A stretch of DNA of 64,000 nt, taken from positions 1 through 64,000 of the forward strand of contig CAVOKW010000023.1 in NCBI GenBank assembly GCA_963696585.1, read 5' to 3'. Shown one piece after another: positions 54,835 to 63,370 of the stretch; the stretch's first letter is position 1, and each line of letters begins with the position of its first letter. Under the pieces are notes generated by a model. It did no database searches. It was given only the letters and a program-made list of their open reading frames with translations, and was not told where the DNA came from. Source of the DNA: Parvibaculum sp963696585 (lineage in GTDB: Bacteria > Pseudomonadota > Alphaproteobacteria > Parvibaculales > Parvibaculaceae). The translations under genes and the position numbers were made by a program.

Positions 54835-55614
54835 ATGAACAAAACCAAGACATCTTCCGCCCCCGACGCGAGCATTGATTTCGGCTTCCGTGAGGTGCCC
54901 GAAAGCGAGAAGCAGAAGCTCGTCCACGACGTCTTCGAGCGGGTGGCGAGCCGCTATGACCTGATGAATGATCTGCTGTCGGGCGGGCTGCATCGCGCCT
55001 GGAAGCAGGCGATGGTCGATCAGGTGAACCCGCCGCGCAATGACCGGCCCTTTGCCCATATCGATGTGGCAGGCGGCACGGGCGATGTGGCGTTTCGCTG
55101 CCTTGATCGCGCCGGAAAAGGCACTCATGTCAGTGTCTGCGACATCAACTCGCATATGCTTGGCGTTGGCAAATCACGCGCCGAAGCGCAGGCGCATGGC
55201 GGGCGGGTTGACTTTACCTGTGGCGACGCCGAAGCCCTGCCCTTCCCTGACAAGTCGTTTGATGCCTATACGATTGCCTTTGGCATCCGCAATGTGACGC
55301 ATCGCGACCGTGCCCTTGACGAAGCCTATCGCGTGCTCAAACCCGGCGGGCATTTCCTGTGTCTGGAGTTTTCGCAGGTTGTCGTGCCCGGCCTTGACGA
55401 ACTTTACAATGCCTATTCCTTTGCCGCCGCGCCCCGCATCGGCAAGCTCGTGACAGGTGATGGCGCGCCTTACCAGTATCTCGTTGAAAGCATCCGCCGC
55501 TTTCCCGATCAGTCGGCCTTTGCCCGGATGATCGAGGATGCCGGATTTGCGCGCGTCACCTATCGCAATTTCACCGGAGGCATTGCCGCGCTTCACTCCG
55601 GCTGGCGACTTTAG
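54835..55614 (+). CDS. ubiE: Ubiquinone/menaquinone methyltransferase UbiE
   Basis: A 259-residue C-methyltransferase of ubiquinone synthesis. It has FGFREVPESEKQKLVHDVFE, RYDLMNDLLSGGLHRAWK, the SAM-binding DVAGGTGDVAFR, and FGIRNVTHRDRALDEAYRVL. The start ATG at 54835 is used; an upstream in-frame extension reads through mutM antisense. ubiB follows after 11 bases. Confidence 0.97.
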   Translation: MNKTKTSSAPDASIDFGFREVPESEKQKLVHDVFERVASRYDLMNDLLSGGLHRAWKQAMVDQVNPPRNDRPFAHIDVAGGTGDVAFRCLDRAGKGTHVSVCDINSHMLGVGKSRAEAQAHGGRVDFTCGDAEALPFPDKSFDAYTIAFGIRNVTHRDRALDEAYRVLKPGGHFLCLEFSQVVVPGLDELYNAYSFAAAPRIGKLVTGDGAPYQYLVESIRRFPDQSAFARMIEDAGFARVTYRNFTGGIAALHSGWRL

Positions 55615-55625
55615 GACGGCCAAAG

Positions 55626-57209
55626 ATGCTGCGCCATTTGCGTTCTCTCATCCGCCTTGTTCGCGCCGCCCGTGTGCTTGGGCGCCATGATGCCTTGGTG
55701 CCCGCGCCGTTGCGCGCTGAATTGCCAGCCCTCGTGATTGCCGCGCTGCCGCTGGCCAAATGGCGTTTGCCATGGGAGGCGCCACTGGAAATTGTCTGCG
55801 AGCATGACGGCGAACGGCTTGCGGCCGCACTCGCCGAACTCGGACCTTCCTATATCAAGCTCGGTCAGTTTCTCGCGACGCGGCCTGATTTGATTGGCGC
55901 GGGTCTGGCCGCTGATCTGACGGCGCTGCAAGATCGTCTGCCGCCCTTCCCGACCGATCAGGCGCGCGCGATCGTTGAAGACGGGCTGGATGTGCCGCTC
56001 GAAACGCTTTTCAGCGATTTCAGCGAGGCGATTGCGGCAGCCTCGATCGCACAGGTTCATCGCGCCAGATTGTGGCCACGTGGCGACGAGGCCGAAGGCC
56101 GGGAGGTGGCGGTCAAGGTGTTGCGGCCCGGTGTCGAAACGCGTTTTGCCGATGATCTCGAAAGTTTTTTTCTCGCGGCGCGCAGCCTTGAATGGATCTA
56201 TCCGCCCGTGCGTCGCCTGCGCCCTGTCGAAATCGTGCAAACGCTCGCCGATAGCGTGAAGCTTGAAATGGACATGCGGCTGGAAGCGGCGGCCATGTCG
56301 GAAATGGCGGAGAACATTGCGGGCGACAAAGGATTTCGTGTGCCCAAGGTCGAATGGGACCTGACCGCGCAACGCGTGCTGACGCTGGAATGGGTCCATG
56401 GCATTGCCGCCACGGATCGCGACGGGCTGATCGATGCCGGTCACGACATGGCCCGGCTGGGTACCCAGGTCATCCAGTCTTTCCTGACGCATGCGCTACG
56501 CGACGGGTTTTTCCACGCCGATCTGCATCAGGGCAATCTTTTCGTTGATGCCGATGGCACGCTGGTTGCCGTCGATTTCGGCATCATGGGGCGTATTGGC
56601 GCCAATGAGCGGCGGTTTCTGGCCGAGATCCTTTATGGCTTCATCATGCGCGACTATGTGCGTGTGGCGGAGGTGCATTTCGAGGCGGGCTATGTGCCGC
56701 GCACGAAAAGCACGCAAGCCTTCGCCCAGGCGCTACGCTCGGTCGGCGAACCGATTTTCGGACGGCCGGCGAACGAAGTTTCCATGGGTCGGCTGCTTGC
56801 CCAGCTTTTCCAGGTGACCGAGCAGTTCGACATGAAAACACGGCCGGAGCTCATCCTCCTGCAAAAGACCATGGTGGTGGTCGAGGGTGTCGCGCGGCAT
56901 TTCGATCCCGAGCACAATATCTGGGAAAGCGCTGAACCCGTGGTCAAAGCCTGGATCACGGCGCGGATGGGGCCTGAAGCCCGTCTGGAAGAGGCTGCGG
57001 CTGGCGCCATGCAGATTGGCCGGGTGATGGCGCATCTGCCCGTGATGCTCGACAGGGCCGAACGGGCGGCTCGCCTTTTTGCCGAGAATGTCGATGAGGA
57101 GGGTGTGCGCATCCATCCGGACTCGCAATATCGGCTGAAAGGCACCCATCCGGCAATATGGGCTGTTCTGGGGGCCCTGGCGGCGCTGCTTCTCACAAAG
57201 CTCTTCTGA
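55626..57209 (+). CDS. ubiB: Ubiquinone biosynthesis protein UbiB
   Basis: A 527-residue atypical kinase-like protein (UbiB/ABC1). The KxGQ motif is in YIKLGQFLATRPDLIG, and HADLHQGNLFVDADG and VDFGIMG are the catalytic-type and metal-binding loops. A C-terminal hydrophobic segment (AIWAVLGALAALLLTKLF) anchors it to the membrane. It forms an operon with ubiE and supports coenzyme Q synthesis. Confidence 0.95.
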   Translation: MLRHLRSLIRLVRAARVLGRHDALVPAPLRAELPALVIAALPLAKWRLPWEAPLEIVCEHDGERLAAALAELGPSYIKLGQFLATRPDLIGAGLAADLTALQDRLPPFPTDQARAIVEDGLDVPLETLFSDFSEAIAAASIAQVHRARLWPRGDEAEGREVAVKVLRPGVETRFADDLESFFLAARSLEWIYPPVRRLRPVEIVQTLADSVKLEMDMRLEAAAMSEMAENIAGDKGFRVPKVEWDLTAQRVLTLEWVHGIAATDRDGLIDAGHDMARLGTQVIQSFLTHALRDGFFHADLHQGNLFVDADGTLVAVDFGIMGRIGANERRFLAEILYGFIMRDYVRVAEVHFEAGYVPRTKSTQAFAQALRSVGEPIFGRPANEVSMGRLLAQLFQVTEQFDMKTRPELILLQKTMVVVEGVARHFDPEHNIWESAEPVVKAWITARMGPEARLEEAAAGAMQIGRVMAHLPVMLDRAERAARLFAENVDEEGVRIHPDSQYRLKGTHPAIWAVLGALAALLLTKLF

Positions 57210-57299
57210 GCAGGCTTATTTACCCTTTTCGGCGGGGGTTAATTTTTGATCTACACATTCATATAGTGAAACTCTATATTCTCCTTCACAATCAGCCGT

Positions 57300-57319
57300 A
57301 CCCCCTCAACAGAGGGGGT
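57300..57319. other. Perfect stem-loop before coaBC
   Basis: ACCCCCTC and GAGGGGGT pair around AACA, 35 bases before the coaBC start. No T run follows on either strand, so it is not a normal terminator. The AT-rich part 57238-57300 may hold the coaBC promoter. Confidence 0.5.
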
Positions 57320-57353
57320 GCCGCCAGGGTGGCGATCAAGGCGGGAGAATGAA

Positions 57354-58628
57354 GTGGCCAAGGCTCCAGAGTCCAAAAAACCAGTAACCGACACCCGCCC
57401 TCTGGACGGGCGGCGTATCCTGCTTGTCATTGGTGGGGGCATTGCGGCTTATAAATGTCTGGATCTGATCCGGCGGCTGCGCGAGCGCGGGGCCAGGGTG
57501 CGCGCGGTCATGACCCAATCGGCGGGCGAATTCGTGACGCCGCTATCGGTTGGCAGTCTGACCGGCGACAAGGTTTTCAGCGCGCTTTTCAGCCTGACCG
57601 ATGAAGCCGAGATGGGTCACATCGAACTCTCGCGTGATGCCGACCTGTTGGTTGTGGCGCCCGCCACTGCCGATCTGATGGCCAAGATGGCGCATGGCCT
57701 GGCCAATGATCTGGCCAGCACCGTGCTGATGGCGACCGACAAGCCGGTGCTGATTGCACCTGCGATGAACCTGCGTATGTGGCTGCATGGCGCGACCCAG
57801 CGCAATCTGGAAACCCTGCTTGCCGATGGCGTGAGCGTTGTCGGCCCCAATGAGGGCGAGATGGCCTGCGGCGAATACGGGCCGGGGCGTATGGCGGAAC
57901 CGGCGGAAATCATCGCGGCAATTGAAGCGCATTTTGATGACGCTGCCTTTCCCGGCGGCGGACCGCTCAAAGGTCTGCGCGCCCTTGTGACTTCCGGTCC
58001 GACGCATGAGCCGATTGATCCGGTGCGTTTCATCGCCAATCGCTCTTCGGGCAAACAGGGCTATGCGATCGCGACGGCGCTGGCCCGGCTTGGTGCGGAG
58101 ACGACATTGATTTCAGGTCCGACCGCCCTGCCCGTGCCGCCCGGTGTTCGTATAGTGCGCGTCGAGACAGCGCGCGAAATGCTCGCCGCGGCGCTGGCCG
58201 TGCTGCCTGCTGATATCGCCGTCTGCGCCGCAGCGGTTGCGGACTGGCGCATGGCGGAAGACGCCGATCAGAAAATCAAGAAGAAGTCCGGTGAAAAAGG
58301 CCGCACACTCACGCTGATCGAAAACCCTGACATTCTCGCAACGCTGTCGCAGATGGAAAAGGGACGACCGGCGCTTGTTGTCGGCTTTGCGGCCGAAACG
58401 GAAAAAGTCATTGAACATGCGATTGCCAAGCGGGCGCGCAAGCAATGCGACTGGATTGTCGCCAATGATGTGTCACCCGCCAGCGGTGTCATGGGCGGCG
58501 ACCTCAACACCATCCATCTGATCTTCGAGGGCGGCAGCGAAGACTGGCCGATCCTGCCCAAGGGCGCGGTCGCCGAACGTCTGGCGCGACGCATTGCCGA
58601 GCATTTTGCAAACAGGAAGACCGGATGA
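57354..58628 (+). CDS. coaBC: Phosphopantothenoylcysteine decarboxylase/synthetase
   Basis: A 424-residue bifunctional enzyme of coenzyme A synthesis. The N-terminal CoaC half has GGGIAAYKCLDLIRRL, APAMNLRMW and the active Cys in GEMACGEYGPGRM. The C-terminal CoaB half has TSGPTHEPIDPVRFIANRSS and AAVADWRM, with the KIKKKSG lysines. The start GTG at 57354 follows GGGAG; the ATG at 57318 is unlikely. Its end overlaps dut (ATGA). Confidence 0.95.
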   Translation: MAKAPESKKPVTDTRPLDGRRILLVIGGGIAAYKCLDLIRRLRERGARVRAVMTQSAGEFVTPLSVGSLTGDKVFSALFSLTDEAEMGHIELSRDADLLVVAPATADLMAKMAHGLANDLASTVLMATDKPVLIAPAMNLRMWLHGATQRNLETLLADGVSVVGPNEGEMACGEYGPGRMAEPAEIIAAIEAHFDDAAFPGGGPLKGLRALVTSGPTHEPIDPVRFIANRSSGKQGYAIATALARLGAETTLISGPTALPVPPGVRIVRVETAREMLAAALAVLPADIAVCAAAVADWRMAEDADQKIKKKSGEKGRTLTLIENPDILATLSQMEKGRPALVVGFAAETEKVIEHAIAKRARKQCDWIVANDVSPASGVMGGDLNTIHLIFEGGSEDWPILPKGAVAERLARRIAEHFANRKTG

Positions 58629-59101
58629 GCTATGCCGTTGATATTGCCGTTCAGCGTTTGCCCCATGCTGAGGGACTGGCTTTGCCGCGCTATGAAACCG
58701 AAGGTGCCGCCGGCATGGATCTGATGGCGGCGATTGAGGCCGGGGATCCGCTGATCCTGATGCCGGGGTCTCGTGCGCTGGTGCCCACAGGGCTTGCCAT
58801 GGCGATCCCGCTCGGTTTTGAGGCGCAGGTGCGACCGCGATCCGGTCTTGCGGCCAAACATGGCGTCACCGTGCTCAATTCGCCCGGCACCATTGACAGC
58901 GATTATCGCGGCGAAATCAAGGTCATCCTCATCAATCACGGCATTGAAGCCTTCACCATCGAGCGCGGCACACGCATTGCGCAGATGGTGATTGCGCCGG
59001 TGACGCAGGCCTCGCTCAATGAGGTTGATGCGCTTGATGAAACGACACGCGGCGCGGGCGGCTTTGGCTCCACCGGCATTGCGGCTGACGGCAATCGCTA
59101 A
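58625..59101 (+). CDS. dut: dUTPase
   Basis: A 158-residue trimeric dUTPase (dUTP to dUMP). Five motifs are seen: GAAGMDLMAAI, VRPRSGLAAKHGV, NSPGTIDSDYRGEI, RIAQMVIAPV and GAGGFGSTG. It overlaps the end of coaBC, so it is translated with it, and supplies dTMP precursors. Confidence 0.97.
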   Translation: MSYAVDIAVQRLPHAEGLALPRYETEGAAGMDLMAAIEAGDPLILMPGSRALVPTGLAMAIPLGFEAQVRPRSGLAAKHGVTVLNSPGTIDSDYRGEIKVILINHGIEAFTIERGTRIAQMVIAPVTQASLNEVDALDETTRGAGGFGSTGIAADGNR

Positions 59102-59121
59102 AGAAAAGGTTTGGACCGGCA

Positions 59122-59571
59122 ATGTTGCGACTTTCGAAAAAAACCTGGCTGGCGCTTGAAGCCGTAGTTGATGTGGCGATCAATGCGCGGCCCGATCCGG
59201 TGCAGTCAAAAGAAATCACCAAGCGGCAGGGCATTCCGCAACGCTATCTCGAACAGGTGATGCAGCAGCTTGTTCATGCCGGAATCCTCAAGGGTGTGCG
59301 CGGGCCGCGCGGCGGCTATCGGCTGGCGCGCGAGCGGCGGCGTATCACGGTGGGCGAAGTTGTGCGTGTTGTCGGCATGATGGAATCCAGCGATGACCCC
59401 GTGACGACGGGCCCTTCCGAACTTGGTGAGCGCGTGATCGCGCCTTTGTGGCAGGATGTGCAGAAGGATCTGATGGCGCGTCTCGACACCATCACCGTTG
59501 AAGACCTGTGCCGGAAAGCAGAAGAGGCTGGCGCAGCCAATGGCGGCGCATCGGCTGATTTCACGATTTAA
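59122..59571 (+). CDS. Rrf2-family transcriptional regulator
   Basis: A 149-residue winged-HTH regulator: KKTWLALEAVVDVAINAR, then KEITKRQGIPQRYLEQVMQQ (the Rrf2 HTH), GILKGVRGPRGGYRLARER and ITVGEVVRVV. The three-cysteine iron-sulfur motif is absent (only one Cys), so it resembles the CymR type that senses O-acetylserine through CysK. It lies 49 bases before cysK, which fits that. Confidence 0.88.
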   Translation: MLRLSKKTWLALEAVVDVAINARPDPVQSKEITKRQGIPQRYLEQVMQQLVHAGILKGVRGPRGGYRLARERRRITVGEVVRVVGMMESSDDPVTTGPSELGERVIAPLWQDVQKDLMARLDTITVEDLCRKAEEAGAANGGASADFTI

Positions 59572-59620
59572 GACTTCACTCTCATAACGCGTTTGACGCG
59601 AACAAGGTAGGAAGGCCCCC

Positions 59621-60580
59621 ATGATCAATTCCAGCAAGCCCGGTCGCGGCCGGATCTATGACAACATTACCCAGACAATCGGCGATACGCCGCTGGTGCG
59701 CCTGAACAAGCTTGCCAAAGAAGCGGGCGCTGTTGGCGATGTGCTGCTCAAGCTCGAATTTTTCAATCCGCTGGCAAGCGTCAAGGACCGCATAGGCGTC
59801 GCCATGATTGATGCGCTTGAAGCGCAAGGCAAACTCAACGAGAACACGCTTATCATTGAGCCAACGTCTGGCAATACCGGCATTGCGCTTGCCTTTGTTT
59901 GCGCCGCGCGGGGTTACAAACTCGTGCTCTGCATGCCGGAAAGCATGTCGATGGAGCGGCGCAAAATGTTGCTGCTGCTTGGCGCGACACTGGAATTGAC
60001 GCCTGCCGAGAAGGGCATGAAGGGGGCGATTGCGCGGGCCGAAGCCATGCTGCTCGAACATCCCAATTCGGTGATGGCGGCGCAGTTTGACAATCCCGCC
60101 AATCCGCAGATTCACCGCGAAACAACGGCGGAAGAAATCTGGAACGATACGGATGGCAAGGTTGATATCGTGATTTCCGGCGTGGGGACGGGTGGCACTT
60201 TCACCGGCATTGGCTCGGTTTTGAAAGCGCGCAAGCCGGGTCTCAAAATGGTCGCTGTCGAGCCGGAAGACAGCCCGGTGCTTTCGGGGGGCCAGCCCGG
60301 CCCGCACAAGATTCAAGGCATTGGCGCGGGCTTTGCGCCGGGCAATCTCGACACCTCGCTGATTGATGAAATCATCACCATCGGCAATGAGACAGCGTTT
60401 GAATATGCCCGCAAGGCGGCAAAGCTCGAAGGCGTGCCTTGCGGCATTTCTTCAGGTGCGGCGATTGCGGCGGCGCTGGAAGTTGCCTGCCGCCCCGAGA
60501 TGAAAGGCAAGACGATAGTGGCGATCATCCCGTCCTTCGCCGAGCGCTATCTCTCAACGGCCCTGTTTGACGGGCTTTAA
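59621..60580 (+). CDS. cysK: Cysteine synthase A
   Basis: A 319-residue PLP enzyme (O-acetylserine sulfhydrylase). The PLP lysine is in PLASVKDRIGVAM; EPTSGNTGIALAFVCA and SGVGTGGTFTGIG are the substrate and phosphate loops. It follows an Rrf2 regulator gene and its stop overlaps the end of the convergent HxlR gene. Confidence 0.97.
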   Translation: MINSSKPGRGRIYDNITQTIGDTPLVRLNKLAKEAGAVGDVLLKLEFFNPLASVKDRIGVAMIDALEAQGKLNENTLIIEPTSGNTGIALAFVCAARGYKLVLCMPESMSMERRKMLLLLGATLELTPAEKGMKGAIARAEAMLLEHPNSVMAAQFDNPANPQIHRETTAEEIWNDTDGKVDIVISGVGTGGTFTGIGSVLKARKPGLKMVAVEPEDSPVLSGGQPGPHKIQGIGAGFAPGNLDTSLIDEIITIGNETAFEYARKAAKLEGVPCGISSGAAIAAALEVACRPEMKGKTIVAIIPSFAERYLSTALFDGL

Positions 60581-61041
60581 GCCGGGGCCGGTTTCAGATC
60601 CGCGCGAAACTCAACCGACATGTCGCGCGGATCGACCGGCTCGCCACATTCACTGCATGTCATCACGCCATGCATGGGCTTGCCACAGGTCTTGTGGATG
60701 CGCGTGTTGGGCGGGCCCTTGTCATCGCTCATATAGCGGTCGCCCCAATCAAGCAGCGACAGGAGCACGGGGTAAAGCGCGAGACCTTTTTCCGTCAGGC
60801 GATATTCGTCGCGTCGCGGGCGCTCCTGATAGGCCACCTTGGCCAGCACACCGGCCTCGGTGAGTTTGCGCAGCCGATCCGCGAGGACATGGCGGGCAAT
60901 GCCGAGGCGCTGTTCGAAATGCTCAAAGCGGCGAACCCGCAAAAAACAGTCCCGCAATATGAGCAGCGTCCAGCGGTCACCAACCACCGACAGGGTACGG
61001 GCAAGCGAGCAATCTTCGCGGTCGAGATCTTCCCAGCGCAT
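60577..61041 (-). CDS. HxlR-family regulator with C-terminal zinc-ribbon-like tail
   Basis: A 154-residue winged-HTH regulator: the N-terminal CSLARTLSVVGDRWTLLILRD is the HxlR hallmark, followed by FEHFEQRLGIARHVLADRLRKL. The last 40 residues hold four Cys (KTCGKPM..., TCSECGEP), a ribbon-like zinc site. The start at 61041 (MRWEDLDRED) is used; an upstream extension crosses the operators. It is divergent from the SDR gene and probably controls it and itself. Confidence 0.88.
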   Translation of the reverse strand: MRWEDLDREDCSLARTLSVVGDRWTLLILRDCFLRVRRFEHFEQRLGIARHVLADRLRKLTEAGVLAKVAYQERPRRDEYRLTEKGLALYPVLLSLLDWGDRYMSDDKGPPNTRIHKTCGKPMHGVMTCSECGEPVDPRDMSVEFRADLKPAPA

Positions 61042-61082
61042 CAAGTCCACCAATTTTGAACCGTGTGGAGGTCGATCATAGC

Positions 61083-61133
61083 TTGACAAGTTCTTTTTTG
61101 GAACCCATGTTTGAGTCCGTTCAGAAAAAGAAC
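61083..61133. promoter_or_regulatory. SDR promoter with two GTTC-N7-GAAC operator candidates
   Basis: TTGACA (61083-61088) is a -35-like box. Two inverted repeats GTTC-N7-GAAC at 61090-61104 and 61119-61133 follow, 29 bases apart centre to centre, and each is followed by CCCATG. They lie between the divergent HxlR and SDR starts. Confidence 0.6.
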
Positions 61134-61147
61134 CCATGGAGGCGGGC

Positions 61148-61876
61148 ATGAAGGCCGATAAAGCCATTCTCGTGGTCGGGGCGGGCGATGCCACAGGCGG
61201 GGCGGTGGCGCGGCGGTTTGCGCGTCAGGGCTATGCGGCCTGTGTCACAAGACGCGAGGTCGGCGCGCTCGAGCCTCTGGTCAAGGCGATTGAAAGCGAG
61301 GGGGGCAAAGCCTTTCCCTTTGGCAGTGATGCCCGCGAAGAAGATCAGGTGGCCGCCTTGTTCGAGACCATTGAGCGTGACATTGCCCCGATTGAGATCG
61401 CGGTTTTCAATATCGGCGCCAATGTCAATTTTCCGATCACCGAAACCACCTCGCGCGTTTATCGCAAGGTCTGGGAAATGGCGGCCTTTGGCGGCTTTCT
61501 GATGGGGCGGGAGTCGGCGCGCGTCATGACGCCGCGTGGGCGCGGCACGATCATTTTCACCGGCGCCACAGCTTCACTGCGCGGTGGCAAGGGTTTTGCC
61601 GCCTTTGCGGGCGCGAAATTTGCGCTGCGAGCACTTTCACAAAGCATGGCACGCGAGCTTGGTCCCAAGGGCATCCATGTCGCGCACCCGATCATCGACG
61701 GTGCAATTGATACGGATTTCATTCGCACACGTTTCCCCGAACGCTACGCGCTGAAGGAAACGGACGGGATTCTCAATCCTGAACATATAGCCGAAGCCTA
61801 TTGGCAACTGCATTGCCAGCCGCGCGACGCCTGGACGCAGGAACTTGACCTGCGGCCCTGGATGGAAGCCTTTTGA
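61148..61876 (+). CDS. Short-chain dehydrogenase/reductase
   Basis: A 242-residue SDR: LVVGAGDATGGAVARRFARQ at the N-terminus is the nucleotide-binding motif, and TGATASLRGGKGFAAFAGAK is the later active-site region. The usual active-site Tyr (YxxxK) is replaced by Phe (FAGAK), so activity is doubtful or altered. The start ATG at 61148 follows GGAGG; 61136 is the alternative. The next gene follows by 19 bases and may be in the same operon. Confidence 0.85.
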   Translation: MKADKAILVVGAGDATGGAVARRFARQGYAACVTRREVGALEPLVKAIESEGGKAFPFGSDAREEDQVAALFETIERDIAPIEIAVFNIGANVNFPITETTSRVYRKVWEMAAFGGFLMGRESARVMTPRGRGTIIFTGATASLRGGKGFAAFAGAKFALRALSQSMARELGPKGIHVAHPIIDGAIDTDFIRTRFPERYALKETDGILNPEHIAEAYWQLHCQPRDAWTQELDLRPWMEAF

Positions 61877-61895
61877 TTATCCGCTTACGGAGCAA

Positions 61896-62486
61896 ATGAT
61901 GACAAAGTCCGTTGAATTCTATTTCGATTATGCAAGTCCCACGGCCTATCTTGCCTGGACCCAATTGCCGCTGATCGCCAGGCGCACAGGGGCAACAATC
62001 ATCTGGAAGCCGATGTTTCTGGGTGGCGTCATGCAAGGCACTGGCAATCAGCCGCCCGGCACCTTTCCGCCGCGCGGCAAATGGATGTCGATTGACCTGC
62101 CGCGCTGGGCCAGGCGCTATGGCGTGCCTTTCGCCTTCAACAAGCATTTTCCCGTCATGACCCTGCCTGCCTTGCGCATCACGGCAGGACTTGAAGGCAG
62201 CGGCGAATATCTGCCCTGGATTGATGCTGTTTTCATCGCCTCATGGGTTGACGGCAAGAATGCAGCCGACCCGGCTGTGCTTGCCGAACTTGCCGTCAAG
62301 ATCGGACTGGATCCTGACATGGCGGCCAGGATGGCTGCCGATCCCGCCAATAAAGACAAGATCCGTGCGACGACAGAAGAAGCTATTGCGCGCGGGGCTT
62401 TTGGTGCGCCGACATTTTTTGTCGGCAATGAATTCTATTTCGGGCAGGATCGCCTGAGCTTCATTGAAGAAGAGTTGTCCGCGTGA
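61896..62486 (+). CDS. 2-hydroxychromene-2-carboxylate isomerase-like DsbA-fold protein
   Basis: A 196-residue protein with the DsbA/GST-kappa fold: VEFYFDYASPTAYLAWTQLP and GAFGAPTFFVGNEFYFGQDR are the signatures of the HCCA isomerase family. The substrate is probably an aromatic or glutathione adduct; glutathione dependence is inferred from the family. Two ATG starts (61896 and 61899) follow CGGAG. It is next to the SDR and under the HxlR-linked promoter. Confidence 0.88.
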   Translation: MMTKSVEFYFDYASPTAYLAWTQLPLIARRTGATIIWKPMFLGGVMQGTGNQPPGTFPPRGKWMSIDLPRWARRYGVPFAFNKHFPVMTLPALRITAGLEGSGEYLPWIDAVFIASWVDGKNAADPAVLAELAVKIGLDPDMAARMAADPANKDKIRATTEEAIARGAFGAPTFFVGNEFYFGQDRLSFIEEELSA

Positions 62487-62587
62487 ACATGACCGCCTTT
62501 CTGGTGCGAAGCAGAACGTCTGCCTTGAAGGGTGACGCTTGACAGAGCCCGCGCCAGCGCCTTTTCTCCACGTCTGAAAGGGTCATC

Positions 62588-63370
62588 ATGTCGCTCAACG
62601 ATCAACAGCTTGAACGCTATGCACGCCATATCGTTCTGAAGGAAATTGGCGGGCCGGGGCAGCAAAGGCTCCTCGCGGCGCGTGTGCTGGTGATTGGCGC
62701 GGGCGGACTGGGCAGTGCCTGCCTGCTTTATCTCGCAGCAGCCGGTGTCGGCATGATCGGTATCGTTGACAATGACACGGTTGGACTTTCAAACCTGCAG
62801 CGGCAAATCATTCATGGGGCGGATGATATCGGACGCGCGAAGGTTGAGAGTGCCCGCGACGCCATGCTTGCCATCAACCCCGACACCAATGTCGTGCTGC
62901 ATCCCGTTCGGCTGACGCATGAAAATGCCGGCGACCTGATTGCGCAATATGATGTTGTGGCGGATGGCTGCGACAATTTTGAAACGCGATTTGTCGTCAA
63001 TGATGCCTGCCATGCCGCGCAGGTGCCGCTTGTCTCTGCGGCGGTCGGCCAGTTTGAGGGTCAACTGGCAACCTTCAAAAGCTGGCTTACGGATGATGAT
63101 GGACGCCCCATGGCCAATTACCGCGATCTCGTGGGCGCGGCACCGCCGCCCGGCAGTGTGCCGACCTGTGCTGAAGCTGGCGTGCTGGGGGCATTGACAG
63201 GCGTCATGGGCTCGTTGCAGGCGCTTGAAGTGATCAAGGAAATCACGGGCGCTGGCGAGAGCATGGCCGGGCGTCTGCTCATCTATGATGCGCTGGCGAC
63301 GCGCTTTCGCACCCTCCGGCTTCGGCACGATCCGGCAAATCCGCTCAGCGGGATTTCGCCGGTCACATGA
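62588..63370 (+). CDS. ThiF/MoeB-family adenylyltransferase
   Basis: A 260-residue E1-like enzyme. The nucleotide loop is LVIGAGGLGSACLLYLAAAG; GIVDNDTVGLSNLQRQIIH is the Asp and Arg site; the catalytic-type Cys is in SVPTCAEAGVLG. It adenylates the C-terminus of a sulfur-carrier protein such as MoaD or ThiS. The paired CxxC zinc motifs of E. coli MoeB are absent. Its end overlaps the convergent dehydrogenase by 8 bases. Confidence 0.88.
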   Translation: MSLNDQQLERYARHIVLKEIGGPGQQRLLAARVLVIGAGGLGSACLLYLAAAGVGMIGIVDNDTVGLSNLQRQIIHGADDIGRAKVESARDAMLAINPDTNVVLHPVRLTHENAGDLIAQYDVVADGCDNFETRFVVNDACHAAQVPLVSAAVGQFEGQLATFKSWLTDDDGRPMANYRDLVGAAPPPGSVPTCAEAGVLGALTGVMGSLQALEVIKEITGAGESMAGRLLIYDALATRFRTLRLRHDPANPLSGISPVT

